Shown here one piece after another: positions 1 to 13,096 of a stretch of DNA of 64,000 nucleotides. The stretch is from an uncultured Pseudomonadota bacterium (GTDB lineage: Bacteria > Pseudomonadota > Gammaproteobacteria > Steroidobacterales > Steroidobacteraceae): contig CADEFJ010000001.1 in NCBI GenBank assembly GCA_902826575.1, positions 78,226 to 142,225 on the forward strand. The letters run 5' to 3'. Numbering within the stretch: position 1 is the first letter of the stretch; every line of letters starts with the position of its first letter. Below the pieces are notes generated by a model, which was given only the letters and a program-made list of their open reading frames with translations, was not told the origin of the DNA and did no database searches. The position numbers were made by a program, and so were the translations under genes.

Positions 1-1
1 T

Positions 2-190
2 TACGACTGGCTGTTCACGATTCACACCGGACGCGCAGCGCGGCTGCCCGGGCGCTTCGTCGTGCTCATCGGGGGCCTGTCGCTCGTGTTCTTCGTGACG
101 AGCGGATTCTGGTTATGGCTGTCCGCCCGGAAACAGCGCCGCGCGCGTCGCATGAAGGCCAGGGTGCGCCTTGCCTGCGAAGCAGAGTGA
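2..190 (+). CDS. PepSY-associated transmembrane protein, C-terminal end (partial)
   Basis: The gene enters from the left edge; the last 62 codons are visible, ending at TGA 188–190. The piece shows an IHTGR segment, a PGR turn, one strong membrane helix (GGLSLVFFVTSGFWLWL) and a basic tail rich in Arg/Lys. This pattern matches the last transmembrane unit of PepSY-associated TM proteins, inner-membrane proteins often linked to siderophore-iron reduction or respiration. The family call rests on this short piece only, so the exact role is unknown. The SGNH hydrolase gene begins 7 bp after the stop. Confidence 0.6.
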   Translation, partial: YDWLFTIHTGRAARLPGRFVVLIGGLSLVFFVTSGFWLWLSARKQRRARRMKARVRLACEAE

Positions 191-197
191 TCAAGTG

Positions 198-941
198 ATG
201 GGCCCCGCACGCTTCGCGGCCCTCGCCCTGGTCATCGTTGTTGTGTGGCTGCTGGCATCGCGCACCGCGGCCGCCGGGCCCGCAAGCGAGCGGACGTTGT
301 GGCAGGGAGATGCGGCGGGCGCCACAGTCCATGCGCAGGCCAACGCAGACCTGCTTGCCTCGAACGACGGACGAGCGCGCGCGGTGCTGATCGGGGACTC
401 GATCACCTGGCACTGGGAGTCGCAGTGGCTGCCCCAGCTCGACGGCACACTGCTGGTCAATCGCGGCATCGCCGGGCAGAACAGCAGCCAGATGCTGCTG
501 CGGTTCGAAGACGATGTGATTGCCCTGACGCCGGTCGCAGTCGTCATTCTCGCGGGCACCAACGATCTGCGCATCGACGCTGGAACTCATGCCGACGCGG
601 CGCCCGAGATCCTCGCCCGCATCCGCCGCAATATCACCGCGATGGCGGATATCGCCGCAGCGAACGGCGTGAAAGTGATCATCAGTAGCATTCCGCCGAT
701 CGTGCCTGCCCTGCAGGGCAAGCGCCGCGATCCGCAGACGCTTGCTGCCGCCAACCGCTGGCTGCGGTCATTCGCGGACCGGCGAGGCTACGCGTTCGCC
801 GACTACGGAGTGCTGGCTGATTCACGGGGTTTCCTGCGGGAGGCGTTGACCGCGGACGGCCTGCATCCGAACGCCGAAGCCTACAGGCTGATGCAGCCGG
901 TGCTCGCTGCCGCGCTCGCGAGGGCGGGGCTATCCCGCTGA
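198..941 (+). CDS. SGNH/GDSL-family hydrolase, exported
   Basis: A 247-residue lipase/esterase-like protein. I chose ATG 198 rather than TTG 171 because it opens directly on a signal-peptide-like stretch (residues 5–26, ending AAAG) and does not overlap the preceding gene. Block I is IGDS with the nucleophile Ser68; Gly and Asn of the oxyanion hole are in NRGIAG (about 88–93) and AGTND (Asn122); the catalytic pair is DGLH (Asp220, His223). The family includes thioesterases, lysophospholipases and carbohydrate acetylesterases, and the substrate cannot be read from sequence. The stop overlaps the convergent histidine kinase stop by 12 bp. Confidence 0.85.
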   Translation: MGPARFAALALVIVVVWLLASRTAAAGPASERTLWQGDAAGATVHAQANADLLASNDGRARAVLIGDSITWHWESQWLPQLDGTLLVNRGIAGQNSSQMLLRFEDDVIALTPVAVVILAGTNDLRIDAGTHADAAPEILARIRRNITAMADIAAANGVKVIISSIPPIVPALQGKRRDPQTLAAANRWLRSFADRRGYAFADYGVLADSRGFLREALTADGLHPNAEAYRLMQPVLAAALARAGLSR

Positions 942-2345
942 GGCCGCGCGCAGCGGCGCGTGCAGCGCGACGACGAGCGTCTGCGGCGCATCGAGCCGCG
1001 CATGCACCTCCCAGCCCATTGCCCGCGCGAACTCCCTGACCAGCGCAAGTCCGAGTCCCATGTGCACACCGCCGCTGCGCGCAGCCTCGCCGCGCCAGAA
1101 GCGCTCGAACAGATGGTCGACATCGGCCGCGGTGAGGCCGGGAGCCTCGTTGCTCACGCTGAGCAGGTAGTGGCTCCCTGCGGCTCCGCCGGCGACCGCG
1201 ATCAGGCCGCCGTCCGGGCCGTAGTGCGTCGCGTTCTCGTAGAGATTCGTCAGGATCGACTGCAGCAGTGCCGGGTCGGCCTCGAGCACGCCCGACGCGA
1301 CCTGGAACCGCGCCCGCATGCCGCGCGCGGCGGCGAATTGCGCGTGCGGCTGCCACGCGCGCTGCGCCGCATCCGCAAGGTCGACGCGCTCGAGGCTCGC
1401 GACCAGCTGGCCCGATTCACTGCGTGCGAGTGCGAGCATGCGCGTGACGAGCGCCTCCATCTGCGTGGCAATCGCCAGCGCGTCACTGTCGGTATCCGGC
1501 GGCCGGCTGTCGGGCCATTTGAGTGCGCTCTCCGCCAGCGTGCGCAGCTCGGCGATCGGCGTGCGCAGTTCGTGCGCCATCGCGGCACTGACACGTCGCT
1601 CGCGCTCGAACGATTCTTCGAGGCGCGCGAACAGCGCGTTCAGCGTGGTTGTGATCGGGGTGAGTTCGCGCGGCAGACCGGTGGTCGCGAAACGGGTGTC
1701 GAGTGTCGTGGCATCGACGCGCGCGACGTCGCCCGCGAGGCGCTCGAGTGGCTTCAGGCCACGGTAGAGGAGCCAGGGCACGAGCAGCGCGATCAGGAGC
1801 AGCAGCCCGGCTGCCGAGGCCGCCGTTCCCACCAGCAGTTCGCGCAGCTCCGCGTCGAGACGCTCGGAGCGGGTGGCCACGACCAGTCGCAGTTCCGGAG
1901 TGTCGACTTTCGATTGCCGGTTGGCCCGGCGCGGCTCGAACTCGATACCGACGGCACGCGCCGGCCTGTCGTTCGCGAGCCGCAGGAAAAAATACTCCGG
2001 GTCTTTCAGTTCATCGGTACGCAGCGGCAGATCGGGTTCATCCTCGAGGCTCTCGGAGCGCGCGAGCGTGCGCCCCTGCGCGTCCCATAGCTGGTAGAAG
2101 TCGCGCGCCTCATCGTCGTCGAAGCCGCGCATGAACCGGTCGCTGAACGCGAGCCGTACCGCGCCATCGTCGTCGACCGTGACCAGCGTGCTGATCGCGT
2201 GGGCCTGCGCGGTGAGCGCATCGTCGAAGCTCTCGATGAATTCGCCGCGCACGACCACGTAGAGCGCGATCATGCCCCCCGCAAACACCGCAAGGAGCGC
2301 AAGCAGCAGGCTGACGGTCAAGCGGCGGCGGATCGACGCGCTCAC
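930..2345 (-). CDS. Two-component sensor histidine kinase
   Basis: A 471-residue inner-membrane kinase: TM1 about 8–32, periplasmic sensor about 33–168, TM2 about 172–193, HAMP about 194–246, HisKA with phospho-acceptor His258 in MAHELRTP, and HATPase_c with N-box NLYENATHYG (about 367–376) and G2 box GLGLAL. The G1 box reads NEAPGL, so its first acidic residue is replaced by Asn, a tolerated variation. Its start overlaps the response regulator stop in an ATGA junction, so the two are translationally coupled. Overall it resembles QseC/TctE-type kinases. The stimulus is unknown; the porin at the head of the operon suggests an envelope or nutrient signal. Confidence 0.93.
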   Translation of the reverse strand: MSASIRRRLTVSLLLALLAVFAGGMIALYVVVRGEFIESFDDALTAQAHAISTLVTVDDDGAVRLAFSDRFMRGFDDDEARDFYQLWDAQGRTLARSESLEDEPDLPLRTDELKDPEYFFLRLANDRPARAVGIEFEPRRANRQSKVDTPELRLVVATRSERLDAELRELLVGTAASAAGLLLLIALLVPWLLYRGLKPLERLAGDVARVDATTLDTRFATTGLPRELTPITTTLNALFARLEESFERERRVSAAMAHELRTPIAELRTLAESALKWPDSRPPDTDSDALAIATQMEALVTRMLALARSESGQLVASLERVDLADAAQRAWQPHAQFAAARGMRARFQVASGVLEADPALLQSILTNLYENATHYGPDGGLIAVAGGAAGSHYLLSVSNEAPGLTAADVDHLFERFWRGEAARSGGVHMGLGLALVREFARAMGWEVHARLDAPQTLVVALHAPLRAASAG

Positions 2346-3016
2346 GGCGCCTGGCCGAACACGTAGCCGAGGCCGCGCCGGGTCCGGATCAGGGGTCGCG
2401 CGTTGCCGCCGGCGAGCTTGCGCCGCAGGATGCAGATCGCCGAATCGACCGCGTTGCTGGTCGGGCTCGACGCGTCGTTGTACAGGTGCGCCTCGAGATC
2501 GGCGCGCGGCACGACTTCGCCCTGGCGACGCGCCAGGTACTCGACGAGATTGTATTCACGCGCCGTCAGCTCGATGGCCCGCCCGGCCCGTGAAACTGTG
2601 CGCCGGGCCGTATCGATCTGCACGTCCTCCACATTGAGCACGTTCTGCTTGGCGCCATAGGCACGCCGGCACAGCGCCGCGACCCGTGCCAGCAGTTCCT
2701 CGAGCGCGAACGGCTTGACCAGGTAGTCGTCGGCTCCGATGCGCAATCCCTCGACGCGATCGGCCACGGTGTCGCGCGCGGTGAGCAGCAGCACATGCGC
2801 ATCATTGCCGGCCGCGCGCATGCGCTTGAGTACCGTGAGGCCGTCCACCTTTGGCAGCATGATGTCGAGGATGATGGCGTCGTAAGCGGCGGTCTCGATC
2901 CGCCACAGGCCTTCCTCGCCGTCGGCCGCCGTGTCGACGGCGTAGCCCGAGCGCTCGAGCGCGGTGGCGACACTGCGCGACAGTCGCGGGGAGTCTTCGA
3001 CGTAGAGCACACGCAT
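2342..3016 (-). CDS. OmpR-family response regulator
   Basis: A 224-residue DNA-binding regulator. Start ATG 3016 gives the canonical opening MRVLYVEDSP; an upstream in-frame start at 3076 would add a non-homologous tail that runs into the porin gene. The receiver domain (1–115) has the acidic pair in VED, phospho-acceptor Asp51 in LDIMLP, the switch Thr in LLTA and Lys101 in LVKPF. The winged-helix domain (about 125–220) ends RTRRGLGYVF, typical of the OmpR/PhoB group. It sits 16 bp after the porin stop, so porin, regulator and kinase look like one transcript. Inferred targets are its own operon including the porin. Confidence 0.94.
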   Translation of the reverse strand: MRVLYVEDSPRLSRSVATALERSGYAVDTAADGEEGLWRIETAAYDAIILDIMLPKVDGLTVLKRMRAAGNDAHVLLLTARDTVADRVEGLRIGADDYLVKPFALEELLARVAALCRRAYGAKQNVLNVEDVQIDTARRTVSRAGRAIELTAREYNLVEYLARRQGEVVPRADLEAHLYNDASSPTSNAVDSAICILRRKLAGGNARPLIRTRRGLGYVFGQAP

Positions 3017-3032
3017 GGCGCAGTGATCCGGC

Positions 3033-4343
3033 TCAGTAGGCGATCTGCATGCGCGCGAACAGGCGGCCCGAGTCATCCGGCAGGTTCGGCGCGTCGCCGA
3101 ACATGTAGTTGACCATCAGCTTGATGTCGCTGCCCTTGATCAGGTAGTTGAGTCCGGCGACCCAGTTCTCGGTGGCATCGCCCGCCACGTCGAGGTCGGG
3201 ATCGAAGACCTCCCGCCGCAAGGTCGCCTCGAGGCGCTGCGGCAGCAGCATGTAGGTGGCGGTGAGGTGCCATCCCTGTGCGTCGAAATCCGCCGCGGGA
3301 ACGGCATTGTCCGGCTTGAAGCTCTGGCGCAACAGTTCGCCCGAGAGCGTCGCGCGGCCGAGCGACCAGGCTGCGTCGATGCCCCAGCCGGATCGTTCGC
3401 CACGGAAGATCGCGTCGGGCACCGTGCCGCCGCTCAGGTTGAAGCCGAAGCCGGGCTTCGAGAGCAACGTGTCATCGGAACGCATGGCATTGATGCCGCC
3501 GGTCAGGCGGCCTGCGCGCGGCGAGTCGAACAGCGTGCCGTAGAGGCGCACCGCGCTCATGAAGCTGTCGTTGTCGTTGAGACTCGAGTTGTTACCGTTG
3601 CCATTGCCGAATGTCACGGTGTAACCGAGCCGCTTCTCGAGGAAACTGCCATACAGGCCGAGGCCCGGCTGGCGGCCATCCGCGATGCGGTCGCTGCCGA
3701 GGAAGCGTTCGATCGTCGGCGTGGTCAGGTCGCTCGCCAGCTGCTCGGCGCCGAAGGCGGGCTTCAGGTAACCGATGCGAAGGTTGGCCGCGGGGTACTT
3801 GTTCCAGTTGACATAGATCTCGTTGGCGGCCGCTCGCAGCCCGCTCGACGGCGAGAGCGAGTTCGCGCCGAAATCCGCCTCGACGCGGAAATCGAAGTGC
3901 TCCGCAAATGCGCCGGTGACCGAGATGCGTCCGCGACGAATGTAGAAGCGGTCATTGACCCCGACGAAGCGCGCATCGCCCGCGTCGCCCGCTTCGTACT
4001 GAGCCTGCACGAACCCGCCGAGCGTCAATCTGGCCACGTTGCCCGCGGCCAGTACCTGCGCCGGAGCGTCGTTGTTCGCGGGCGCAGTCGTGTTCGCCCG
4101 CGCGGCCACCATCACCTGTGCGGCAGGTTCGGCTGTGATGGCCGGCGTGGGCGCGACTGGCGTCGTGCCCGCGGCGACCAGGGCGCGCAGCTGGGTATTC
4201 TCCGCCTTGAGCTCGGCGTAGCCGGCCTCGAGCGCCGCAAGACGCTCCTCGAGGGTGGGGGCGGCGGCCTGGGCGGCAGAAACCACGACGGCTGCCGCGA
4301 GCAGCGTGGCGCAGTGGGTGGCGAAGCGAAGGCGAATCGGCAT
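3033..4343 (-). CDS. OprO/OprP-family outer-membrane porin
   Basis: A 436-residue outer-membrane β-barrel. Residues 1–26 are a signal peptide ending SAAQA; about 29–57 is a short coiled coil (LEERLAALEAG..ELKAENTQL), typical of the trimerisation segment before the barrel in this family; a spacer rich in Ala/Pro/Thr follows; the barrel begins about residue 100 (RLTLGGFVQAQYE) and ends on an aromatic-terminated strand (MQIAY). Family members such as OprP take up phosphate or polyphosphate, but several homologues have other anion substrates. It is the first gene of the porin–regulator–kinase operon, implying substrate-linked control. Confidence 0.88.
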   Translation of the reverse strand: MPIRLRFATHCATLLAAAVVVSAAQAAAPTLEERLAALEAGYAELKAENTQLRALVAAGTTPVAPTPAITAEPAAQVMVAARANTTAPANNDAPAQVLAAGNVARLTLGGFVQAQYEAGDAGDARFVGVNDRFYIRRGRISVTGAFAEHFDFRVEADFGANSLSPSSGLRAAANEIYVNWNKYPAANLRIGYLKPAFGAEQLASDLTTPTIERFLGSDRIADGRQPGLGLYGSFLEKRLGYTVTFGNGNGNNSSLNDNDSFMSAVRLYGTLFDSPRAGRLTGGINAMRSDDTLLSKPGFGFNLSGGTVPDAIFRGERSGWGIDAAWSLGRATLSGELLRQSFKPDNAVPAADFDAQGWHLTATYMLLPQRLEATLRREVFDPDLDVAGDATENWVAGLNYLIKGSDIKLMVNYMFGDAPNLPDDSGRLFARMQIAY

Positions 4344-4401
4344 GAAACTGTCCTGCGGTGAAACCGGGGGACATTATGCCGCGTCGCGGGTTATCCGAAG
4401 A

Positions 4402-6219
<1,818 letters not shown>

Positions 6220-6296
6220 GCTGGAGTCCGGCGATCCGGTCGGGCGGAAAAAAAGGTCGCGGAGTCTACCATACCGGCGCCCGCCAGCCGGCGGCT

Positions 6297-6806
6297 TCAG
6301 TGCCAGAGATCGAAGAAACGCCCCGGGGCGTCGTATTCCGCGCTCGTTGCACGGCCGGGGTCCTGCCAGTTGCCGCTTTCCAGCGTCAGCGTGCAGCACG
6401 CCCCCGTGGCGAAGCTGGCGAGGCCCGCGTCGGGCGCGAGCGCCAGGGCGAGATCGCTGAGCCCGGGATTGTGACCCACCACGAGCAAGTGTGTGATACG
6501 CGGCCCGCTGCTGGCGGCGATCGCTTCGAGCAGGGCATCCGGCGTCGCCAGATAGAGAGTATCGATACGCTTCACGAGCCGGGGCGCGACGCCCAGCTCC
6601 TTCGCGAACACCTCGGCGGTCTGCACCGTGCGCACCGCAGGGCTCGTCAGCAACAGGCCCGGGGACGGCAGATCCTTCACGCGCAGGCGTCGCGCCATGT
6701 CCGTCGCTTCGGCGAGTCCCCGTCGGGTCAAGGGTCGGTCGAAGTCTGCCAGCATCGTGGCCTGCCACTCCGCCTGGCCGTGCCGGACGAGGGTCAGCCG
6801 TTTCAT
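6297..6806 (-). CDS. sixA: Phosphohistidine phosphatase SixA family
   Basis: A 169-residue histidine-phosphatase-superfamily protein. Start ATG 6806 opens MKRLTLVRHGQAEW with the catalytic RHG triad; the second catalytic histidine is in VVGHNPGLSD (about 106–115). The length and the absence of a lid domain fit SixA, which removes phosphate from phosphohistidine on Hpt or PTS proteins. The gene lies 32 bp after sufT on the same strand, so it is probably carried on the suf transcript or a read-through product; a functional link to Fe–S assembly is not established. Confidence 0.9.
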   Translation of the reverse strand: MKRLTLVRHGQAEWQATMLADFDRPLTRRGLAEATDMARRLRVKDLPSPGLLLTSPAVRTVQTAEVFAKELGVAPRLVKRIDTLYLATPDALLEAIAASSGPRITHLLVVGHNPGLSDLALALAPDAGLASFATGACCTLTLESGNWQDPGRATSAEYDAPGRFFDLWH

Positions 6807-6838
6807 GCATCGACCCGGCGTGGAGTCATGGCGCGATT

Positions 6839-7390
6839 CTAGAACATGCCGGTCTGCAGCCGGGCGGCCTCGGACATCATTGTCTGGTTCCAGGGTGGAT
6901 CGAACACCAGTTCGACATTCGCGCTGCGGATCGTCGGGATGATCTCGACTTTTTCCTTGACGTCCTGCACCAGCACTTCGCCCATGCCGCAACCGGGGGC
7001 GGTCAGCGTCATCGAGACGCCCACATCGTGGGTGCCATCGCCATTCGCCTTGACGTCGCAATCGTAGATCAGGCCGAGATCGACGATGTTGATGGGAATC
7101 TCCGGGTCGTAGCAGGTCGCCATCTGCTCCCAGATCAGCTTCTTCAGGTCATCGAGCGTCGCGTCGGGCGGCAACTCGGGCGGCTTGACGACTTCATGCC
7201 CGATCGCGTCGGCCTGGTCCCCGGGCAGGCGGAACAGGTTGCCGTCGATATACAGGGTGAAGCTGCCGCCGAGTGCTTGCGTGATGTAGCCCGCCTGGCC
7301 GGGCTTCAGGTTCACTTCGATGCCGGCCGGCACCATGATCGCCTTGACCGCGCGCTGCACGACGAACGGTTCATTCTGGTGCGTGCGCAT
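6839..7390 (-). CDS. sufT: Fe–S assembly protein SufT (MIP18/DUF59)
   Basis: A 183-residue protein. The N-terminal half (1–85) is the SufT-specific extension; the C-terminal half (about 85–175) is a DUF59/MIP18 domain with the DPEIPINIVDLGLIYD block and the conserved cysteine in TAPGCGMG. SufT is an auxiliary Fe–S cluster maturation factor used by bacteria with SUF systems, mainly under high demand for Fe–S enzymes such as aconitase and LipA. It begins 3 bp after the sufU stop, in operon with the core SUF genes. Confidence 0.93.
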   Translation of the reverse strand: MRTHQNEPFVVQRAVKAIMVPAGIEVNLKPGQAGYITQALGGSFTLYIDGNLFRLPGDQADAIGHEVVKPPELPPDATLDDLKKLIWEQMATCYDPEIPINIVDLGLIYDCDVKANGDGTHDVGVSMTLTAPGCGMGEVLVQDVKEKVEIIPTIRSANVELVFDPPWNQTMMSEAARLQTGMF

Positions 7391-7393
7391 CGC

Positions 7394-7843
7394 TCACTCC
7401 GTCGTCACGGCCGTGCGCTCGTGCGCGAGGGCCGCATTGAGCGTGTGCCAGCACAGGCTCGCGCATTTCACGCGCGCCGGAAACTCGCGCACGCCGGACA
7501 GGGCCGCGAGCTTGCCGAGGGGCATCGCTGCGCCGGCATCGGCCTCTTCGCCCGTGAGCGTGGCGTGCACGGCGTCGAACAGTCGGGCGATCTCGCCACG
7601 GCCCTTGCCGGTGACGGCCTCGGTCATCAGCGAGGCGGAGGCCACCGAGATTGCGCAGCCCTGGCCGTCGAAGCGCACCTCGCGGATGCGCTCGCCATCG
7701 AGGTTCACGTACACGGTCAGCCGATCTCCGCACAGCGGATTGTGGCCGTCGGCGCTGGTATCGGCGGGCGCGAGCGCGCCGAAATTGCGCGGCTGCCGGT
7801 TGTGATCGAGGATCACGTCGCGGTAGAGCTCCTTCAGGTCCAT
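7394..7843 (-). CDS. sufU: Fe–S scaffold/sulfur acceptor SufU (IscU-like)
   Basis: A 149-residue IscU-fold protein. Three ligand cysteines are visible: NPLCGD (about residue 38), GQGCAIS (about 62) and RVKCASL (about 125), plus the Asp of CGD. The SufU-type insertion between the second and third cysteines and the C-terminal RVKCASLCWHTL block distinguish it from housekeeping IscU. SufU accepts sulfur from SufS, often as a zinc protein, and passes it to SufBCD. Its ATG overlaps the sufS stop (TGATG), indicating coupled translation. No sufE or sufA is present in this operon. Confidence 0.93.
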   Translation of the reverse strand: MDLKELYRDVILDHNRQPRNFGALAPADTSADGHNPLCGDRLTVYVNLDGERIREVRFDGQGCAISVASASLMTEAVTGKGRGEIARLFDAVHATLTGEEADAGAAMPLGKLAALSGVREFPARVKCASLCWHTLNAALAHERTAVTTE

Positions 7844-9108
7844 CAGGCAAATACCTCACGCGCGGCATGCAGCGCCGCGATAAGTCGATCGACGTCGCCG
7901 TCGACGTTGTAGCAGGCGAACGACGCGCGCGCGGTGGCGGCGACCTTGAAGAAATCCATGACCGGCATCGCGCAGTGGTGGCCGGTACGGATCGCCACGC
8001 CCTCGTGGTCGAGGATCGTGCCGAGGTCGTGCGGATGGATGCCCTCGATCGTGAACGAAAGCACCGCTGCCTTGTCGCTCGCGGTGCCGATGATACGCAA
8101 GCCCGGTATTTCGAGCGCCGCCGCCGTGGCCTTCGCCAGCAGGCGCTGTTCATGCGCATGCACGGCCTGCGGGCCGAGGCCCTCGAGGTAGTCGATTGCA
8201 GCCGCGAGACCCACCGCGCCGGACATGTTGGGTGTGCCCGCCTCGAACTTCCAGGGCAGGTCGTTCCAGGTGCTGCCCTCGAACGTCACCGACAGGATCA
8301 TGTCGCCGCCGCCCTGCCACGGCGGCATTTCGCGCAGCAGCGCTTCGCGCCCGTACAGCATGCCGATGCCGGTCGGGCCGTAGAGCTTGTGGCCCGAGAA
8401 CGCATAGAAGTCGCAATCGAGCGCCTGCACGTCGGCGCCGCCGTGCGCCACCGCCTGTGCGCCGTCAAGCAGCACCGGTATGCCGCGTGCGTGCGCTGCC
8501 GCGACGATCTGCTTCACCGGCAACACGGTGCCGAGGGCGTTCGAGACGTGCGCGGTGGCGACGAGCTTCGTGCGAGGGGAAAGCAGCGCCTGGAATTCGT
8601 CGAACCGCAACTCGCCGCGCTCATCGATCGGCGCGACGCGCAGCGTGGCGCCGGTGGCCGCACACACCATCTGCCACGGCACGATGTTGGCGTGATGCTC
8701 GAGCCACGTGACCAGGATTTCATCGCCCGGCGCGAGGTGCGGCCGCGCATAGGACTGCGCGACCAGATTGATGGCCTCGGTCGTGCCGCGCGTGAAGATG
8801 ATTTCCTTCGTCGAGCGTGCGTTCAGGAAGCGGCGCACGCGCTCGCGCGCGCCTTCGAAGGCCTCGGTCGCGGCCTGGCTCAGCGTGTGCACGCCGCGGT
8901 GCACGTTCGCATGCAGGTGCGTCTCGTAGTGATCGACCGCCGCGATGACCGCCCGCGGACGCTGCGCCGACGCCGCGCTGTCGAGATACACGAGCGGTCG
9001 GCCGTTGACCTCACGGGCGAGGATCGGGAAGTCGGCGCGCGCGCGTGCCGCGTCGAACCTGCCGGTGGCGAGGGCGGCGGCAGTGGCGGTGGCGGCAGCG
9101 GTGGCCAT
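7843..9108 (-). CDS. sufS: Cysteine desulfurase SufS
   Basis: A 421-residue class V aminotransferase-fold PLP enzyme that removes sulfur from cysteine for Fe–S assembly. Start ATG 9108 sits in a TAATG junction with sufD; an upstream frame exists but lacks homology. The PLP lysine is in FSGHKLYGPTG (about residue 233), the catalytic cysteine in RTGHHCAMP (about 370), and the group-II SufS pattern is shown by the NVHRGVHTLS segment. The first about 22 residues are an Ala/Thr-rich run (MATAAATATAAALATG), probably a disordered tail. Confidence 0.95.
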   Translation of the reverse strand: MATAAATATAAALATGRFDAARARADFPILAREVNGRPLVYLDSAASAQRPRAVIAAVDHYETHLHANVHRGVHTLSQAATEAFEGARERVRRFLNARSTKEIIFTRGTTEAINLVAQSYARPHLAPGDEILVTWLEHHANIVPWQMVCAATGATLRVAPIDERGELRFDEFQALLSPRTKLVATAHVSNALGTVLPVKQIVAAAHARGIPVLLDGAQAVAHGGADVQALDCDFYAFSGHKLYGPTGIGMLYGREALLREMPPWQGGGDMILSVTFEGSTWNDLPWKFEAGTPNMSGAVGLAAAIDYLEGLGPQAVHAHEQRLLAKATAAALEIPGLRIIGTASDKAAVLSFTIEGIHPHDLGTILDHEGVAIRTGHHCAMPVMDFFKVAATARASFACYNVDGDVDRLIAALHAAREVFA

Positions 9109-10399
9109 TACACGAGTTCCTGGGCTACGGCGGCGTCCTCGCCGGTGAAGCGCTGCGCGAAGGCGCGCTCGACCTGCGCGCGCAGGTCCGCGATCGGAAT
9201 GCGCGCGACGAGTTCGGTGAGGAACGCCCACTTCAGGAGGCTTTTCGCCGTGCGACGCTCGATGCCGCGCGACAGCAGGTAGAACAGCATCTGCTCGTCG
9301 ATCTTGCCAGCGGTCGCGCCGTGGCTCGCCTTCACGTCGTCGGTGTAGATCTCGATGTGCGGCCTCTCGTCGACAACAGTGCCGGGACCCGCCAGCAGGC
9401 TGCGCAGCGACTGGCTCGAAGCGGAACCCGCGGCATTGGCCCGCATGATGACGTGGCCGTTGAAGGCGACGCGCGAGCGTCCGGCGGCGATGCCGCGATA
9501 GTCCTGCGCCGTCACGGTGGCCGGAGCCGCATGTTCGATCACGACGGCGGCGTCGTTCACCTGCGTGCCGTCGATCGCGACTGAACGGCCGTAGGCAATG
9601 CGCGCGCCGCGGCCCGCGAGCCGCACATGCAGCGTGGAGCGCGCCGCGAGTGCACCGAGCGCGATCGTGTCGAGCACATACTCCGCACTGTCCGCCACCT
9701 CGGCGCGCAGGGTTTCGATATGGGTGGCGAGCGCCCCGGCCTGCTGCACGCGCACATGACGCAGTCGTGCCGCCGCGCCGACCTCGATCGCGAGCGCAGC
9801 GTTGGCGAAAGTTGCGACATCATGGGCACCAATATGGCGCTCGACGAGGCGCAGCCGCGCATTCGGCGCGAGCTGCACGAGCAGGGCAGGGTAGGAGGCG
9901 GTCTCGCTGCCGGCCGCCGTCGCCACGAATACCACTTCGATGTCGCGGGCGGCGCCGGTGCGGGCCGTAACCCGGATGGCCTGCGGTGCAAAAGCGCTGG
10001 CGAGGGCGCCAAAGCGCGCATCGCCGCCCGCGCTGGCGTAGCCGGCATCGATGCCGGCCTGCAACGCGACCTCGACATCGTTCACCTCGCCGCTCGCCGC
10101 GGACAGCGCCACGGCAAACAGGCCATCGACGATGACGTAGCGATCGAAGCCCGGGAGCGGTGCCGGCAGCAGTTCCGCGGCGCGCACCAGCGCGGCGGCT
10201 TCGAGCGTGAGACGCGGTGTGAAACGCAATTGCTCGAGCGGGCGCAGGTTGGCGTAGCGCCAGTTCTCCTCGCGGCCGCCCGGCAGGCCTTGCGCGGTCA
10301 GCGTGGCGAGCGCGGCGCGACGGGCCGCGTGTGGCATGGCGCCGGCCGGCAGCGCGTCGAGCACGGCCGCATGGTCCGCCGTGAGTTGCTCGATTGCGC

Positions 10400-10403
<4 letters not shown>
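9108..10403 (-). CDS. sufD: Fe–S assembly scaffold subunit SufD
   Basis: A 431-residue right-handed parallel β-helix protein, the partner of SufB in the SufBC2D scaffold. The N-terminus (1–100) has the ENWRYANLRPL motif; the C-terminal part carries SufD landmarks such as DDVKASHGATAGKIDEQMLFYLLSRG... within about residues 350–380, including the conserved histidine of KASHGAT. The length matches E. coli SufD (423). Start ATG 10403 overlaps the sufC stop by 4 bp. Confidence 0.95.
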
Positions 10404-11152
<749 letters not shown>

Positions 11153-11154
11153 GT

Positions 11155-12596
<1,442 letters not shown>

Positions 12597-12600
<4 letters not shown>

Positions 12601-13073
12601 GGCACGCTCCGTGCGCGCGTGCCGACGAATTTCACTTCGTGCTCCAGAGCCGACAGCTGCGAGGGAGATGCATCGAGACCGGCAAGTTGCGCGAGGCTGA
12701 CATCCTGCAGCGAGCGGCGGATCGCGTCATTGACGCTCTGCCAGGCGCGCGAGACGCGACAGTGACCTTCGATGTCGCACTGGCCGTGCCCGGTGGAACA
12801 CTCGGTCAGGGCGAACGGACCTTCGAGGGCATCGAGGATCGCGGCGGCCGAAATCTGCCCGGCGCCCCTGGCCAGCTGGTAGCCGCCGTGCAGGCCGCGG
12901 GTCGAGGACACGAGCCCGGCGCGATGCAGCTGTTTCATCAGCTTGCTGACGGTGGGCGCCGCGATGCCCGTGCGCGCGGCGAGCGCCGCAGCCGTCATTT
13001 GCGGCGCGGAAGAACGGGCGAGCGCCGCGAGCGCGACGGTCGCGTAATCGGTCATCCGGCTGATGCGCAACAT
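12597..13073 (-). CDS. Rrf2-family SUF operon regulator (IscR-like)
   Basis: A 158-residue transcription factor heading the suf operon. The start [11 protein letters not shown] is the family norm, and an in-frame TAG lies two codons upstream, so ATG 13073 is the first possible start. The winged helix spans about 1–70; three cluster-ligand cysteines are Cys92, Cys99 and Cys105 (spacing C-X6-C-X5-C), close to IscR Cys92/98/104, so an Fe–S cluster is expected to tune DNA binding. A GACTATTTTAGTC operator overlaps its own start codon, indicating autoregulation of the whole operon. Confidence 0.93.
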
Positions 13074-13096
13074 AGGGGACTATTTTAGTCCTCTTT
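13072..13096. promoter_or_regulatory. IscR type-1-like operator
   Basis: The core GACTATTTTAGTC fits the central part of the published IscR type-1 motif (GACT-R-www-Y-AGTC), with arms GGACTA/TAGTCC around TTT. The outer ATA of the consensus is also present on the left side; the outer YY/RR positions do not match. The site begins at the second base of the regulator's ATG read from the plus strand and covers the predicted −10 of the suf promoter, so binding should block transcription. Confidence 0.75.

Noticed and set aside
6220-6810. 197-codon N-terminal extension of TypA
   Set aside because: TypA homologues start at MRPLRN-type sequences; the extension overlaps sixA out of frame and is non-homologous.
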